Below, piece after piece: positions 35,088 through 43,842 of a stretch of DNA of 64,000 nucleotides (positions within the stretch are counted from its first letter, which is position 1; every line of letters begins with the position of its first letter). The notes under the pieces are model-generated. The model was not told the origin of the DNA, ran no database searches, and saw only the letters and a program-made list of their open reading frames with translations. Origin of the DNA: an uncultured Lachnospiraceae bacterium (GTDB lineage Bacteria; Bacillota; Clostridia; Lachnospirales; Lachnospiraceae); the NCBI GenBank assembly GCA_910586555.1, contig CAJUJY010000004.1, positions 48,319 through 112,318 on the forward strand, in the 5' to 3' direction. Made by a program: the position numbers and the translations under genes.

Positions 35088-37871
35088 TTAAACTTCCGGC
35101 TCTTCTGTTTCATCTGGTTCTTCCTGTGGTTCTTCAGGCACAGGTGTATTCTTTACAACAGGATTTTCATATTCTTCATATGTAGGAAGCAACTTTATTT
35201 CTTCCTTATACTGCTCATATAATTCTTTTAAAGAATTATATTCACTATAACCAGAACATGCATCTAGTGCTTCTTTTGCAGCTTTAATAAGTTCTTCCAT
35301 ATTGGAAGGCTGGTACTGGTGTCCATGCAGGCGCTTTATCCTTGTTTTGGCAAGGTTTACGGCAGTCCTGTGCTCATAATCCTTTCTGGCTGCCTCTGAC
35401 TGGTGCTGTGCCTCTTCTGCCATACGTTCATTTTCCTCTGCCTGCTGTTTCTCATATGCTTTTACAACTTTTGCCCATTCTTCACTTTCTTTTTTTAGTG
35501 AATTATATTTATTCTTAAGACGTTTTGTAAAACTTTTCCTTACATCATCATCAACAATATTGGCAACCATATTCCTGGCTTCAATATATTTATCCTCAAA
35601 TTCATAATAGCCTGCAAGGTTTTTAATAGTAATTTTTTCAAATGCTTTAACTTCTTTCTGGACTTCTTTCTGGTATTCCTTATCCATTAAAAGCTTTGCA
35701 TCTTCTGCCTTTTCTTCAAGGATTACTGTTGAAAAATAATCCATGCCTTCTGTACGTCCGTCTTCTGGTGTTACTGCTGTGCCTTCAATTATATTGCCTT
35801 TACTGTCATATTCTGCAAGGCGTATTGTAGCTGGCATATCAAAATCAAGCGGTTCAAGATTTGTATGTATCTGGTCCATATAGTCTTTCCAGATTACGCC
35901 AGGGACCGAAGCACCTGAAGCGCCTGGCATTGCCCTTGGTGTATCATACCCTGCCCATACTACTGTTGTATAATACTTTGTATAACCACAGAACCATACA
36001 TCTTTGCTTGAATTAGTAGTACCTGTCTTGCCTGCGCATATATGTCTGCCATCAAGTTTAAGTGCCCTGCCTGTAGCATAAGGTTCTCTTAACACACCCT
36101 TTAACACATCTGTCATCATCCATGCGGCGTCCCTTGAAAAAACACGTGTTTTCTGGTTATTATTTTTATATACTATGCCATCTGATACGCGTTCTATCTT
36201 CCTTATACATGTCCTGTCACTGTAACTGCCATTATTGGCAAGTGTACAATAGCCTTTTGCCATATCCACAACACGCACGCCTTCTGTAAAACCTCCAAGT
36301 GAAAGTGCCATATTGTCATTATCTATATAACTTATATTGCGGAAATGCAGTTTTTCAAGATAAGAAAGGCCATAATCTGGTGTAATTGTTTCAAGTACCT
36401 GCCATGCAACAGTATTAAGTGACCTTTCAACGGCTTCCCTTAACCTTATATTGCCGTGGTATGTCCCACCTGCATTTTCAGGCCCGTTTTCAAACTTATG
36501 GTCATTTACAATAGTAGATGGTGAATAAACTCCCGATTCAAAGCCTGGTGTATAATCTATAAGAGGTTTTATTGAACTTCCCGACTGCCTGGCAGAAAGG
36601 TATGCCCTGTTGTATTCATCATTTTTGCCACGTCCCCCTACTACTGCCACAACATAATTAGTTTCATTGTCAATACATACTGCTGCACCTTGTAATGCAT
36701 ATTTGCCAGTTTCAGAATCCTTTTCTGTACTGTATGCAAGCCCGTTATCTATAGATTTCTGGAGTTTTTTCTGTTTCTTCATATTTATTGATGTATAAAT
36801 CTTATAACCGCCAGAACGTATATCCTCACATTTAGCCCCATACACCTCTGAATATTTTTCCCTGTAATTTTTATAATCTTTCTTGTCTTTAAAAATATAC
36901 TGGAATTTAAAATCTTCTTTCTCCATAAGTGCATTGGCAGCACAGTGTATTGCATAACTTACTACATAATTTTCATTCTTGCCATCTGTTGTATACTGCT
37001 TAACCCTTATTTTAGTTTTAATTGCAGAGTTATATTCCTTTTTATTAATCACACCTTCATTATACATTGTTTTTAAAACCCTGTTTCTTTTTTTAAGGGA
37101 ATCTTTTGGGTTTATAACAGGGTCATATGCAGAAGGGTTATTAGAAATTCCTATAAGCAGTGCTGCTTCATGTGGTTCAAGTTCTGATGCTTCCTTTCCG
37201 AAGTAGTACCTGCTGGCAGCCCCCACGCCATAACATCTGTAGCCATAATAATTACTGTTACAGTAAAATTCCATTATCTGCGCTTTAGTAAATTTAGCTT
37301 CAACTGTTGGTGCAAGCAGTATTTCTGCTATTTTTCTGGTATAACTTTTGTCCTGTGTAAGAAGGTTGTTTTTAATAACCTGCTGTGTAATGGTACTTCC
37401 GCCCTGCGTAATGTGCATATTGTTCTTAAGAAGTGAAATGCCGGCACGCAGGGTAGCAACAACGTCTACACCGCCATGTGTCTTAAAACGCCTGTCTTCA
37501 ACAGCAATATAGCCATCATAAATATATGGTGAAATATCGTTAATTGGCACGTATTTATACTGGCCTGCATTAACAGAACCTACAGCATTGCCTTTATAGT
37601 CATAAACTATGGTGTCCTCTTTCATAATAAAATCTTCTTCACTAAGGTTAGCCATTTTATCAAATACAACTTCCCTTGCCTCAGTAAACATAGGAAGGAC
37701 TTTAACATACACACATATGCCTGCAATAATGCAGACTGTAATAACAGATGCAAGTATGCCCATAACAGCGCCCGCTATATTGCATAAAACACCGAGGTAA
37801 CTAATTATAGTGCCTGTTATAATATGTATTAAACAGCCTGTCCCCTTTAAAAAGTTTTTAATTATATTCAT
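35088..37871 (-). CDS. Class A penicillin-binding protein (PBP1A type)
   Basis: This bifunctional enzyme polymerises glycan strands and cross-links peptidoglycan. The 927-residue protein has an N-terminal membrane anchor (within residues 15-57), the GT51 glycosyltransferase domain with VEDRRFKTHGG and QGGSTITQQVIKNN, and the transpeptidase domain with SGSSIKPL (SxxK), ERSLNT (SxN) and KTGTTN. A long charged tail with coiled-coil character (about 700-900) ends in an acidic Pro/Glu stretch. The catalytic residues are all present. The start has AGGAAAT upstream. Confidence 0.95.
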   Translation of the reverse strand: MNIIKNFLKGTGCLIHIITGTIISYLGVLCNIAGAVMGILASVITVCIIAGICVYVKVLPMFTEAREVVFDKMANLSEEDFIMKEDTIVYDYKGNAVGSVNAGQYKYVPINDISPYIYDGYIAVEDRRFKTHGGVDVVATLRAGISLLKNNMHITQGGSTITQQVIKNNLLTQDKSYTRKIAEILLAPTVEAKFTKAQIMEFYCNSNYYGYRCYGVGAASRYYFGKEASELEPHEAALLIGISNNPSAYDPVINPKDSLKKRNRVLKTMYNEGVINKKEYNSAIKTKIRVKQYTTDGKNENYVVSYAIHCAANALMEKEDFKFQYIFKDKKDYKNYREKYSEVYGAKCEDIRSGGYKIYTSINMKKQKKLQKSIDNGLAYSTEKDSETGKYALQGAAVCIDNETNYVVAVVGGRGKNDEYNRAYLSARQSGSSIKPLIDYTPGFESGVYSPSTIVNDHKFENGPENAGGTYHGNIRLREAVERSLNTVAWQVLETITPDYGLSYLEKLHFRNISYIDNDNMALSLGGFTEGVRVVDMAKGYCTLANNGSYSDRTCIRKIERVSDGIVYKNNNQKTRVFSRDAAWMMTDVLKGVLREPYATGRALKLDGRHICAGKTGTTNSSKDVWFCGYTKYYTTVVWAGYDTPRAMPGASGASVPGVIWKDYMDQIHTNLEPLDFDMPATIRLAEYDSKGNIIEGTAVTPEDGRTEGMDYFSTVILEEKAEDAKLLMDKEYQKEVQKEVKAFEKITIKNLAGYYEFEDKYIEARNMVANIVDDDVRKSFTKRLKNKYNSLKKESEEWAKVVKAYEKQQAEENERMAEEAQHQSEAARKDYEHRTAVNLAKTRIKRLHGHQYQPSNMEELIKAAKEALDACSGYSEYNSLKELYEQYKEEIKLLPTYEEYENPVVKNTPVPEEPQEEPDETEEPEV

Positions 37872-38055
37872 ATAATTTCCTCCATAAACAGGCGCCCCAG
37901 GTGCCTGCTGGTATAAAAAACTTGTTGCTATGGGTCTTTCTTAATAGTAGTAAATTGCCGGACTATATATTTTTTTAATTATACAGCTTTTTAACCTTTA
38001 TGTAAAGACTCAGGGTTTTTTAAACATAAAAACTGGCTTCTATAAAATAACATAA

Positions 38056-38095
38056 AAATGCATGGGATAACTTGTCAGTTATATTCCATGCATTT
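38056..38095 (-). terminator. Terminator of the nitronate monooxygenase gene
   Basis: Arms AAATGCATGG and CCATGCATTT, followed on the minus strand by a T-rich tract, lie about 40 bases after the stop of the downstream gene end. Confidence 0.7.
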
Positions 38096-38132
38096 AAATA
38101 TTATAAGTTTTGTAAAATTTATAAACCTGCTT

Positions 38133-39197
38133 CTATTTTGTATGTCCAGCCAGTTCTTCAATAAGGTCATGCACTGGCACTATTTTATCTATACGGCCTG
38201 TATTTGCCCCTGCAAATACCAGCCCGTTTTCTGTATCACCACGTACTGCATCTATAAGTGCCTTTGTTATACAGTATGGCACTTCTGCCGGATTGCATTT
38301 TGCCAGGCAGTTAAAACATTTCTTTACAGGGATTTTATTATTTTCTATATATTGTACAAATTTGTTTTTTAATGCCCTGCCTGGCATTCCTACAGGACTG
38401 TCTATAATTGTAATATCATCACTTTTTGCATTTACATAAGCCTGTTTATATTTTATATCTGCATCACATTCATCTGTAGCAACAAAACGTGAGGCAATCT
38501 GTACACCTGATGCCCCTAATGATATAGCATGGCAGATATCATCATGGTTAAATATCCCCCCTGCTACAATTACAGGTATCTCCTGCCCGCATTTTTCTTC
38601 AAATTCCTTTACAGTTTCCATAATTGCTTTGATTTCTATTTCATAATCTTCTTTTGTAACCTGGTTTACCTGCTCTTTTTTAAAGCCAAGGTGCCCTCCT
38701 GCTTCTGGTCCTTCTATTACTATAAAATCTGCTGCCCTTCCTGCTTTTTTCAGCCAGTTCTGTAATATAACCTTTGCGGCTTTGGCAGAGGAAACAATAG
38801 GTGCAATTTTACAATTAGAACCTTTTGTATATTCTGGAAGGTGCACAGGAAGCCCTGCCCCTGAAATTATAACATCTGCTCCTGCCATAACAGCAGCTTT
38901 TACATGTTCTTTATAATCTTTAAGCGCAACCATAATATTTACACCAACAGGTTTATTGCCTGATATTTCTTTTGCTTTTAAAATATGTTTACGTATGGCA
39001 CAAATATTTGCTTTGTTCTGGTCTTTTTCAAAACCTGGCTCATCATATCCTATCTGTGCTGTAGAAATAATGCCAAGTCCTCCATTTGCTGAAACTGCAC
39101 CTGCAAGATTGCACCTGCTTATGCCAACCCCCATTCCACCCTGTATTATAGGATATTTTATTACTAAATCCCTTATAACTAATTCCTTAAGTTCCAC
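38133..39197 (-). CDS. Nitronate monooxygenase / FabK-like flavin enzyme
   Basis: The 354-residue protein belongs to the FMN TIM-barrel family that includes nitronate monooxygenases and enoyl-ACP reductase FabK. It shows PIIQGGMGVGISRCNLAGAV, VIEGPEAGGHLG and IPVIVAGGIFNHDD with ASGVQIASRFVATDE. It uses a GTG start with AGGAGG upstream. Without fatty-acid synthesis neighbours, a FabK role is less likely than a nitronate-type oxidase. It has its own promoter and terminator. Confidence 0.88.
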   Translation of the reverse strand: MELKELVIRDLVIKYPIIQGGMGVGISRCNLAGAVSANGGLGIISTAQIGYDEPGFEKDQNKANICAIRKHILKAKEISGNKPVGVNIMVALKDYKEHVKAAVMAGADVIISGAGLPVHLPEYTKGSNCKIAPIVSSAKAAKVILQNWLKKAGRAADFIVIEGPEAGGHLGFKKEQVNQVTKEDYEIEIKAIMETVKEFEEKCGQEIPVIVAGGIFNHDDICHAISLGASGVQIASRFVATDECDADIKYKQAYVNAKSDDITIIDSPVGMPGRALKNKFVQYIENNKIPVKKCFNCLAKCNPAEVPYCITKALIDAVRGDTENGLVFAGANTGRIDKIVPVHDLIEELAGHTK

Positions 39198-39229
39198 TTT
39201 AAATACCTCCTGATATAGTTATTAAAACT

Positions 39230-39258
39230 ATATTATATCTTTATACTATCTATGTCAA
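39230..39258 (-). promoter_or_regulatory. Sigma-A promoter of the nitronate monooxygenase gene
   Basis: TTGACA and TAATAT on the minus strand are separated by 17 bases and lie about 35 bases ahead of the GTG start. Confidence 0.7.
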
Positions 39259-39496
39259 GTACAGGCACAAAATTTATGGAACTACATATGGCTATAAACT
39301 GTTTTGTCAATTATAAAGAAATTTTATGGTTTCCACAGGCGTAAAGCTACACTATCATTTTAAAATTCTGGTATTGACTATAAATACTTAATATATTAAA
39401 ATATGTTTAAAGACAATATTCTAAAGCCTGGAAATGGTGTATGGTTACTGTAAAATGTTATCAGTTAAAACTTCCACTGCTTGCCGTGGAGAATAG

Positions 39497-40360
39497 TCAG
39501 AGTGCATATGGGTTAAAATTAATATAACTTTTTGCTTCTCTTTCTTTTTTGATTTTACGGAGATTTATAAGATTTTTCCTGACCATCATAGAAGATTTTT
39601 TACAATAACGCATAAAGTAATCATTGTCCCTGCCAGATGCTTTTTCATAATTACGGTTAAGGAACTGTAATATACGTCCTTCTGACATAGCTTCTGAAAG
39701 TTCAATATTATAGGGAATAATTCCAGTCCTGTCTTTCGGGATATGGTATTCATAACATATCCTGCGGTAATTAAATAAAAGTTCAGGCTGGTATGCACCA
39801 ATAAGATAAACAGATTTTTCCTGTATAGATGAATAATTATCAAAAAACTCCCTTAGGGCTGCTTTGTCCTGGACAAGATTTACAACTACCAGGTCTGCCT
39901 CCGCTAAGATTGCACTGGAACTTAAATTTTCATTACGCTCTGTATCTATAAATACATTATCTGAAAAAGTTTCAAGATTATAAAACAGCTTTTTATAAAC
40001 AAGGCTGAATTCATAATTAAATACTTCTTTATTTACAATATAACTTTGCGGGAGGTAATACATGCTTGTATATAACAAAGGTATTGCTGCATGGCGTAAC
40101 AGTTCTTCCCCGTTTTTCCCTGAATACAGGCCTTTAAGCACATATTCAATCCCATCCCTGTTATAATATCTTCCACTTTCTTTAAGCTGCTCAACCTGTC
40201 CAAATGGAAGAATAATACTGGCTATGCCTTTGCAGCTGTAGTGGTTTTCTAATAAAACCGCTTTCCCTGCCCCTGCTATAGCCGCCAGTGCAGAAATACA
40301 TACCATATTGGTAGTTACCCCGCTTCTTCCTCTTACATTACTCCAAAAGGCAATTTTCAA
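39497..40360 (-). CDS. ParA/MinD-like P-loop protein
   Basis: The protein begins KIAFWSNVRGRSGVTTNMVC, a deviant Walker A of ParA/CpaE-like ATPases, and contains VFIDTERNENLSSSAILAEA and ADLVVVNLVQD typical of the fold. A TTG codon with GGAGGAGAA directly upstream gives the family N-terminus and a length of 287; an in-frame ATG 42 bases earlier (40402) has a weaker case. Similar proteins occur near pilus-type loci in Lachnospiraceae, but none is seen here. Its partner and role are unknown. Confidence 0.7.
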   Translation of the reverse strand: MKIAFWSNVRGRSGVTTNMVCISALAAIAGAGKAVLLENHYSCKGIASIILPFGQVEQLKESGRYYNRDGIEYVLKGLYSGKNGEELLRHAAIPLLYTSMYYLPQSYIVNKEVFNYEFSLVYKKLFYNLETFSDNVFIDTERNENLSSSAILAEADLVVVNLVQDKAALREFFDNYSSIQEKSVYLIGAYQPELLFNYRRICYEYHIPKDRTGIIPYNIELSEAMSEGRILQFLNRNYEKASGRDNDYFMRYCKKSSMMVRKNLINLRKIKKEREAKSYINFNPYAL

Positions 40361-40622
40361 ATTCTCCTCCAATCTTCTGGCGTGTATACACCAGACATCC
40401 ATTTATTTTCCTCTCTGTAAATACCTATAAAATTATAAACGTACAATTTATATTTAGGATTAAATATATAATAACTTAAACTTATTGTTTAGTAAAGCAG
40501 GTTTTTATTACTAAAATAATTTTATACATTTTCAACAAATTTCAATGTCGAATTTTAGAATATAATTTTAAAAATAACATCTATAAAATGGCACGTACCA
40601 GTTTAAAAGTTGTATATAAAAA

Positions 40623-40656
40623 AATAAGAGGGAATACATCTGTATTGCCTCTTATT
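40623..40656 (-). terminator. Terminator of the bacteriohemerythrin gene
   Basis: AATAAGAGG and CCTCTTATT enclose a second short stem, and seven T residues follow on the minus strand. The rest of the gap 40361-40729 is AT-rich without other visible features. Confidence 0.8.
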
Positions 40657-40729
40657 GTTAATAACCTTTACAAGTTTATATAATTAATTTACAGCCTGTT
40701 TTATTATGTATAATGTTTTAATGCTGCTG

Positions 40730-41125
40730 TTATTTGTTTAAAAACTTACCAAGTTTTTTATCTTCAATACGTATATGGTTTATAAGTACTGCAATATGCC
40801 CGTTCAGTCTGGCAAGGTCAGCAACCGAAGGGTTACCAGCAGGAATTTGTGAAGCAATTTCCTTTAACTGTTTCTTGTAACCTTCATGGAATTTCTTGTG
40901 ATTTTCTATATCCGGGTATTTATTATCATTCTGGAGCTGTTCCTCATGTGCAAAATGTTTGTCTACATAAACTAAAAGAAATTTTATTGCAGAATCTATT
41001 ATATTGCGCCCCTGCCCTTTGCTGCATGCATCAAGAATATTATTTACTGCTCTAAAAAGTTCAGAGTGCTCACCATCAATTATTGTATTTCCTGTTTCAA
41101 GTTCTTTAGTTAATTCATATCTCAT
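40730..41125 (-). CDS. Bacteriohemerythrin
   Basis: This 131-residue four-helix protein binds oxygen through a di-iron site. All the expected ligands are visible: His20, His57xxxGlu61, His76xxxHis80 and His117xxxxAsp122. In anaerobes such proteins are thought to sense or scavenge oxygen. The start MRYELTKELETGN follows AGGGGG; an upstream extension was rejected. It is a single-gene unit with its own terminator. Confidence 0.93.
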   Translation of the reverse strand: MRYELTKELETGNTIIDGEHSELFRAVNNILDACSKGQGRNIIDSAIKFLLVYVDKHFAHEEQLQNDNKYPDIENHKKFHEGYKKQLKEIASQIPAGNPSVADLARLNGHIAVLINHIRIEDKKLGKFLNK

Positions 41126-41184
41126 ATATATCCCCCTCTTCCATAAAAATATGCCTTTATAGTGCCAAAACAAACCAGGCACCT

Positions 41185-41241
41185 GTCAAGCGGATATCCG
41201 CAATCCGCATTTCAAGCAGCCAAAGGCTGCTTGATAAGGTT
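41185..41241 (+). repeat. Short form of the nested-hairpin repeat, copy 6
   Basis: It opens GTCAAGCGGATATCCGCAAT like copies 1, 5 and 7 but then holds a single hairpin CAAGCAGCC/GGCTGCTTG and ends GATAAGGTT. It appears to be a minimal or internally deleted member, and shows that the outer ends can exist with different inner stems. Confidence 0.7.
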
Positions 41242-41351
41242 AAAACCAAGAAAAGCTTAAAAGTATAATGCTGCAATATCCTGGCTGTTTAAGTAAAATT
41301 ATAGTATAAAATACTTTTATGATCAAGAAATTTATAAAACTTTATACAATA

Positions 41352-42068
41352 TTAAGCATTTTCCAGGTTGCGTTCCCTGTTCAGCCTGCACCAGTTAATT
41401 AGACCAACGGCTGCCATTATTAAATATATGCTCTTTTTTGTAAGGTATACAGGGTCAAAATGTACTATAAACATTGCAACTGCAACAATATCTGTGATAA
41501 TCCATAAAATATACTGCTCGCTGTACCTGTACATTTCAAGCAAAGTTGCAATAATGCCTATAGCTACTGTAAATGCATCAAGCCAGGCAACATTGCCGCC
41601 AATTTTTGCAAGTATGCTATGGTAAATACATGCGGATAAAAGCACTACTATAAGTATAACAAAATCCTGCCATAGTTTAAGCCTTTTTGCCATTGTAAGT
41701 TCTTTTCTTTCACTGTCCCTGTGCTTTGCCCACAAAACCCATGAAACAATATTTATTGGAAAATAAACAAATATTTCAAGGCACATTGTACCATATATTT
41801 TCCAGTATGCAAGATAGATTATATATACAACTGTATTTACAAGCCCAAACCCAAAGTTTGATATGCTTGCCCTTGCACAGAAAAATATACAGAAAACGCC
41901 ACAGACTGCACTTATAAAATTAATAACATCAAGCCAGGCAGGATTACTGCTTCCCTGTGGGTTTATAAAAGACTGTACCATTACAGAAACAGCAATAATA
42001 ATCATTATTCCTGCCATTATCCATTCAGGCAGGCTTAAATTCCTGAATGATTTCTTTAAATTATCCAT
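41352..42068 (-). CDS. pnuC: Nicotinamide riboside transporter PnuC
   Basis: PnuC imports nicotinamide riboside by facilitated diffusion, trapped inside by phosphorylation. The 238-residue protein has seven or so membrane helices and the PnuC signature segments VVYIIYLAYWKIYGTMCLEI, VSWVLWAKHR and EQYILWIITDIVAVAMFIV. Its start overlaps the end of the upstream NadR-type gene by 13 bases, so the two are translationally coupled. Confidence 0.92.
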   Translation of the reverse strand: MDNLKKSFRNLSLPEWIMAGIMIIIAVSVMVQSFINPQGSSNPAWLDVINFISAVCGVFCIFFCARASISNFGFGLVNTVVYIIYLAYWKIYGTMCLEIFVYFPINIVSWVLWAKHRDSERKELTMAKRLKLWQDFVILIVVLLSACIYHSILAKIGGNVAWLDAFTVAIGIIATLLEMYRYSEQYILWIITDIVAVAMFIVHFDPVYLTKKSIYLIMAAVGLINWCRLNRERNLENA

Positions 42069-42574
42069 AGTTTTCTCTCCTTCCAGTTTTCCATATTCCT
42101 GATTGCCGTCCCACTAACCGGGTAGTGCTTCCTCTTAACATCAACAAGTATATATTCTGCTTCAGGATAAGCCCTGTCAAAGTATGCTTTGTAGGAAGGT
42201 TCACTTCCATATACTGCTTCTATCCTGCCACAGGCTGCACGTACAAGGGGTGTTTCCATATCCCAGTTTTCTGTACCATCAGGATTTTTACATTTTGTAA
42301 TATCAATTAAATGAAACTCTGTATTATCATACTTTTTTATTGCAAGTTTTATATGCTTTTGCCTGTCTTCTTTACTTAAATAGACTTCCCCTGGGTTCTG
42401 TAATAATATTTCCATCTCCTGTTCCCCGCCGCTAAACATTAATACATATACTTTTTCACACTGCGAGGCAGCAACATCAATGCAATAAAAGTGTCCTTTG
42501 TGGAATGGCATAAACTTACCACCAAACATTCCCACTTTATACTTCTTTTTTCCATTTCCTGTTATAATAACCAC
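42056..42574 (-). CDS. NadR-type nicotinamide-nucleotide adenylyltransferase
   Basis: The nucleotidyltransferase motif MFGGKFMPFHKGHFYC and the downstream HYPVSGTAIR (ISxTxxR-like) mark it as an NMN adenylyltransferase of the NadR type, which makes NAD from NMN. The kinase domain of full NadR is absent (172 residues). Translation appears to start at a GTG at 42574; its Shine-Dalgarno spacing is tight, so the start is uncertain. Coupling with pnuC shows the pair work in nicotinamide riboside or NMN salvage. Confidence 0.85.
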   Translation of the reverse strand: MVIITGNGKKKYKVGMFGGKFMPFHKGHFYCIDVAASQCEKVYVLMFSGGEQEMEILLQNPGEVYLSKEDRQKHIKLAIKKYDNTEFHLIDITKCKNPDGTENWDMETPLVRAACGRIEAVYGSEPSYKAYFDRAYPEAEYILVDVKRKHYPVSGTAIRNMENWKERKLWII

Positions 42575-42707
42575 TCCCCTTCTTAATTTGTTGTATTATA
42601 TTAACATGGATTTTAAATAAAATGGACGCCTTAAAAGCGACAAAAAACAAAAGCTGGTCTTATTTTGTATAATTGTTCTAAATTATTTTAATTCTGGCTA
42701 TAAAAAC

Positions 42708-42736
42708 TTGAATGATTTTACCAAATATAGTATAAT
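42708..42736 (+). promoter_or_regulatory. Sigma-A promoter of the binding-protein/chemoreceptor operon
   Basis: TTGAAT (42708-42713) and TATAAT (42731-42736) are separated by 17 bases and lie about 70 bases ahead of the lipoprotein start. Confidence 0.7.
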
Positions 42737-42806
42737 TTTATTACTAAATAAAGCTTTTGGGGATTTAACATATTTTTATTATGTATAAATCCAGAGAGGA
42801 GAACGT

Positions 42807-43829
42807 ATGAAATACACAAAAAAACTAAAAGGAGTACTTGCGTGTTTCCTTTTTGCCATATGTGCTATTACCATAATGTCATGTGGCAAAAAAGATTCCA
42901 CGCAAAAAGACAGCAGCAGTGAAACTTCTGAAAATAAGAAGCTTGTTACCGTAGGTTATGTACAGTCTGGTACTGGCAGTGCATGGAGCCTTGCCAATGT
43001 TGAATCTATCCAGCAGAACTGTACAGAGGAAAATGGAATTAACCTTATCTATGAATGTGCAGATGACAGCTTTGACAAACAGCTTTCGATTGTCAATTCT
43101 TTTATTGAACAGAAAGTAGACCTTATCAGTTTTACACCTATTGTTTCTGATGGATGGGAGGATACCCTTAAAAAAGCAAAGGAAGCAGGTATCCCTGTTA
43201 TTATTATGGACCGTATGGTAGAAACCAGTGATGACACACTTTTTAACTGCTGGATTGGTTCTAATTTTTTACTTGAGGGTTACAAGGCGGCTGACTGGCT
43301 TATTGAATATATGAAATCCCTTAACTTAAAAAAAGACCAGTTTAATGTTGCCCTTTTTCTGGGTGTAGTTGGATCAAGTGCAGAAGTTGGCCGTACACAA
43401 GGTGTTGAAGAAATGTTAAATACAGCAGGTAATTTTAAATTTGTATACAAAGATACAGGTAACTTTAACCGCGACGGCGGTATTGAAAATATGAAAAAAA
43501 TCCTTAAGAAAAAACTGGATATTGATATTTTGATTGCTGAAAATGATGATATGGCACTTGGTGCTATACAGGTTATGGAAGAAAACGGGATTAAACCAGG
43601 AAAAGATATTGTAATTGTTTCATTTGACGGCATACATGATGCTTTCCAGGCAATGGTAGACGGTAAGATTAACTGTGTTATGGAATGTAACCCGCTTACA
43701 GGGAAACTCCTTGCCAGCGCTGTACAGACAGTAATGAACGGGGATCCCATATCTAAAAAGAATTACGTACTGGAAGAAATTTTCCCGGCAGATACTGCGG
43801 CAGATTACATAGACAACAGAAAATATTAA
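42807..43829 (+). CDS. Sugar-type ABC substrate-binding lipoprotein (YtfQ-like)
   Basis: The 340-residue protein has a lipoprotein signal (ACFLFAICAITIMSCGKK, Cys about residue 26) and a periplasmic-binding-protein type 1 fold: VTVGYVQSGTGSAWSLANVE, DLISFTPIVSDGWEDTLKKA, DIDILIAENDDMALGAIQVM and FPADTAADYIDNRKY. It resembles the galactofuranose-binding YtfQ branch. No permease or ATPase gene is next to it; instead a chemoreceptor follows after 13 bases. It may hand its sugar to that receptor. GAGGAG precedes the ATG. Confidence 0.9.
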   Translation: MKYTKKLKGVLACFLFAICAITIMSCGKKDSTQKDSSSETSENKKLVTVGYVQSGTGSAWSLANVESIQQNCTEENGINLIYECADDSFDKQLSIVNSFIEQKVDLISFTPIVSDGWEDTLKKAKEAGIPVIIMDRMVETSDDTLFNCWIGSNFLLEGYKAADWLIEYMKSLNLKKDQFNVALFLGVVGSSAEVGRTQGVEEMLNTAGNFKFVYKDTGNFNRDGGIENMKKILKKKLDIDILIAENDDMALGAIQVMEENGIKPGKDIVIVSFDGIHDAFQAMVDGKINCVMECNPLTGKLLASAVQTVMNGDPISKKNYVLEEIFPADTAADYIDNRKY

Positions 43830-43842
43830 GGAGGGAGTTATT

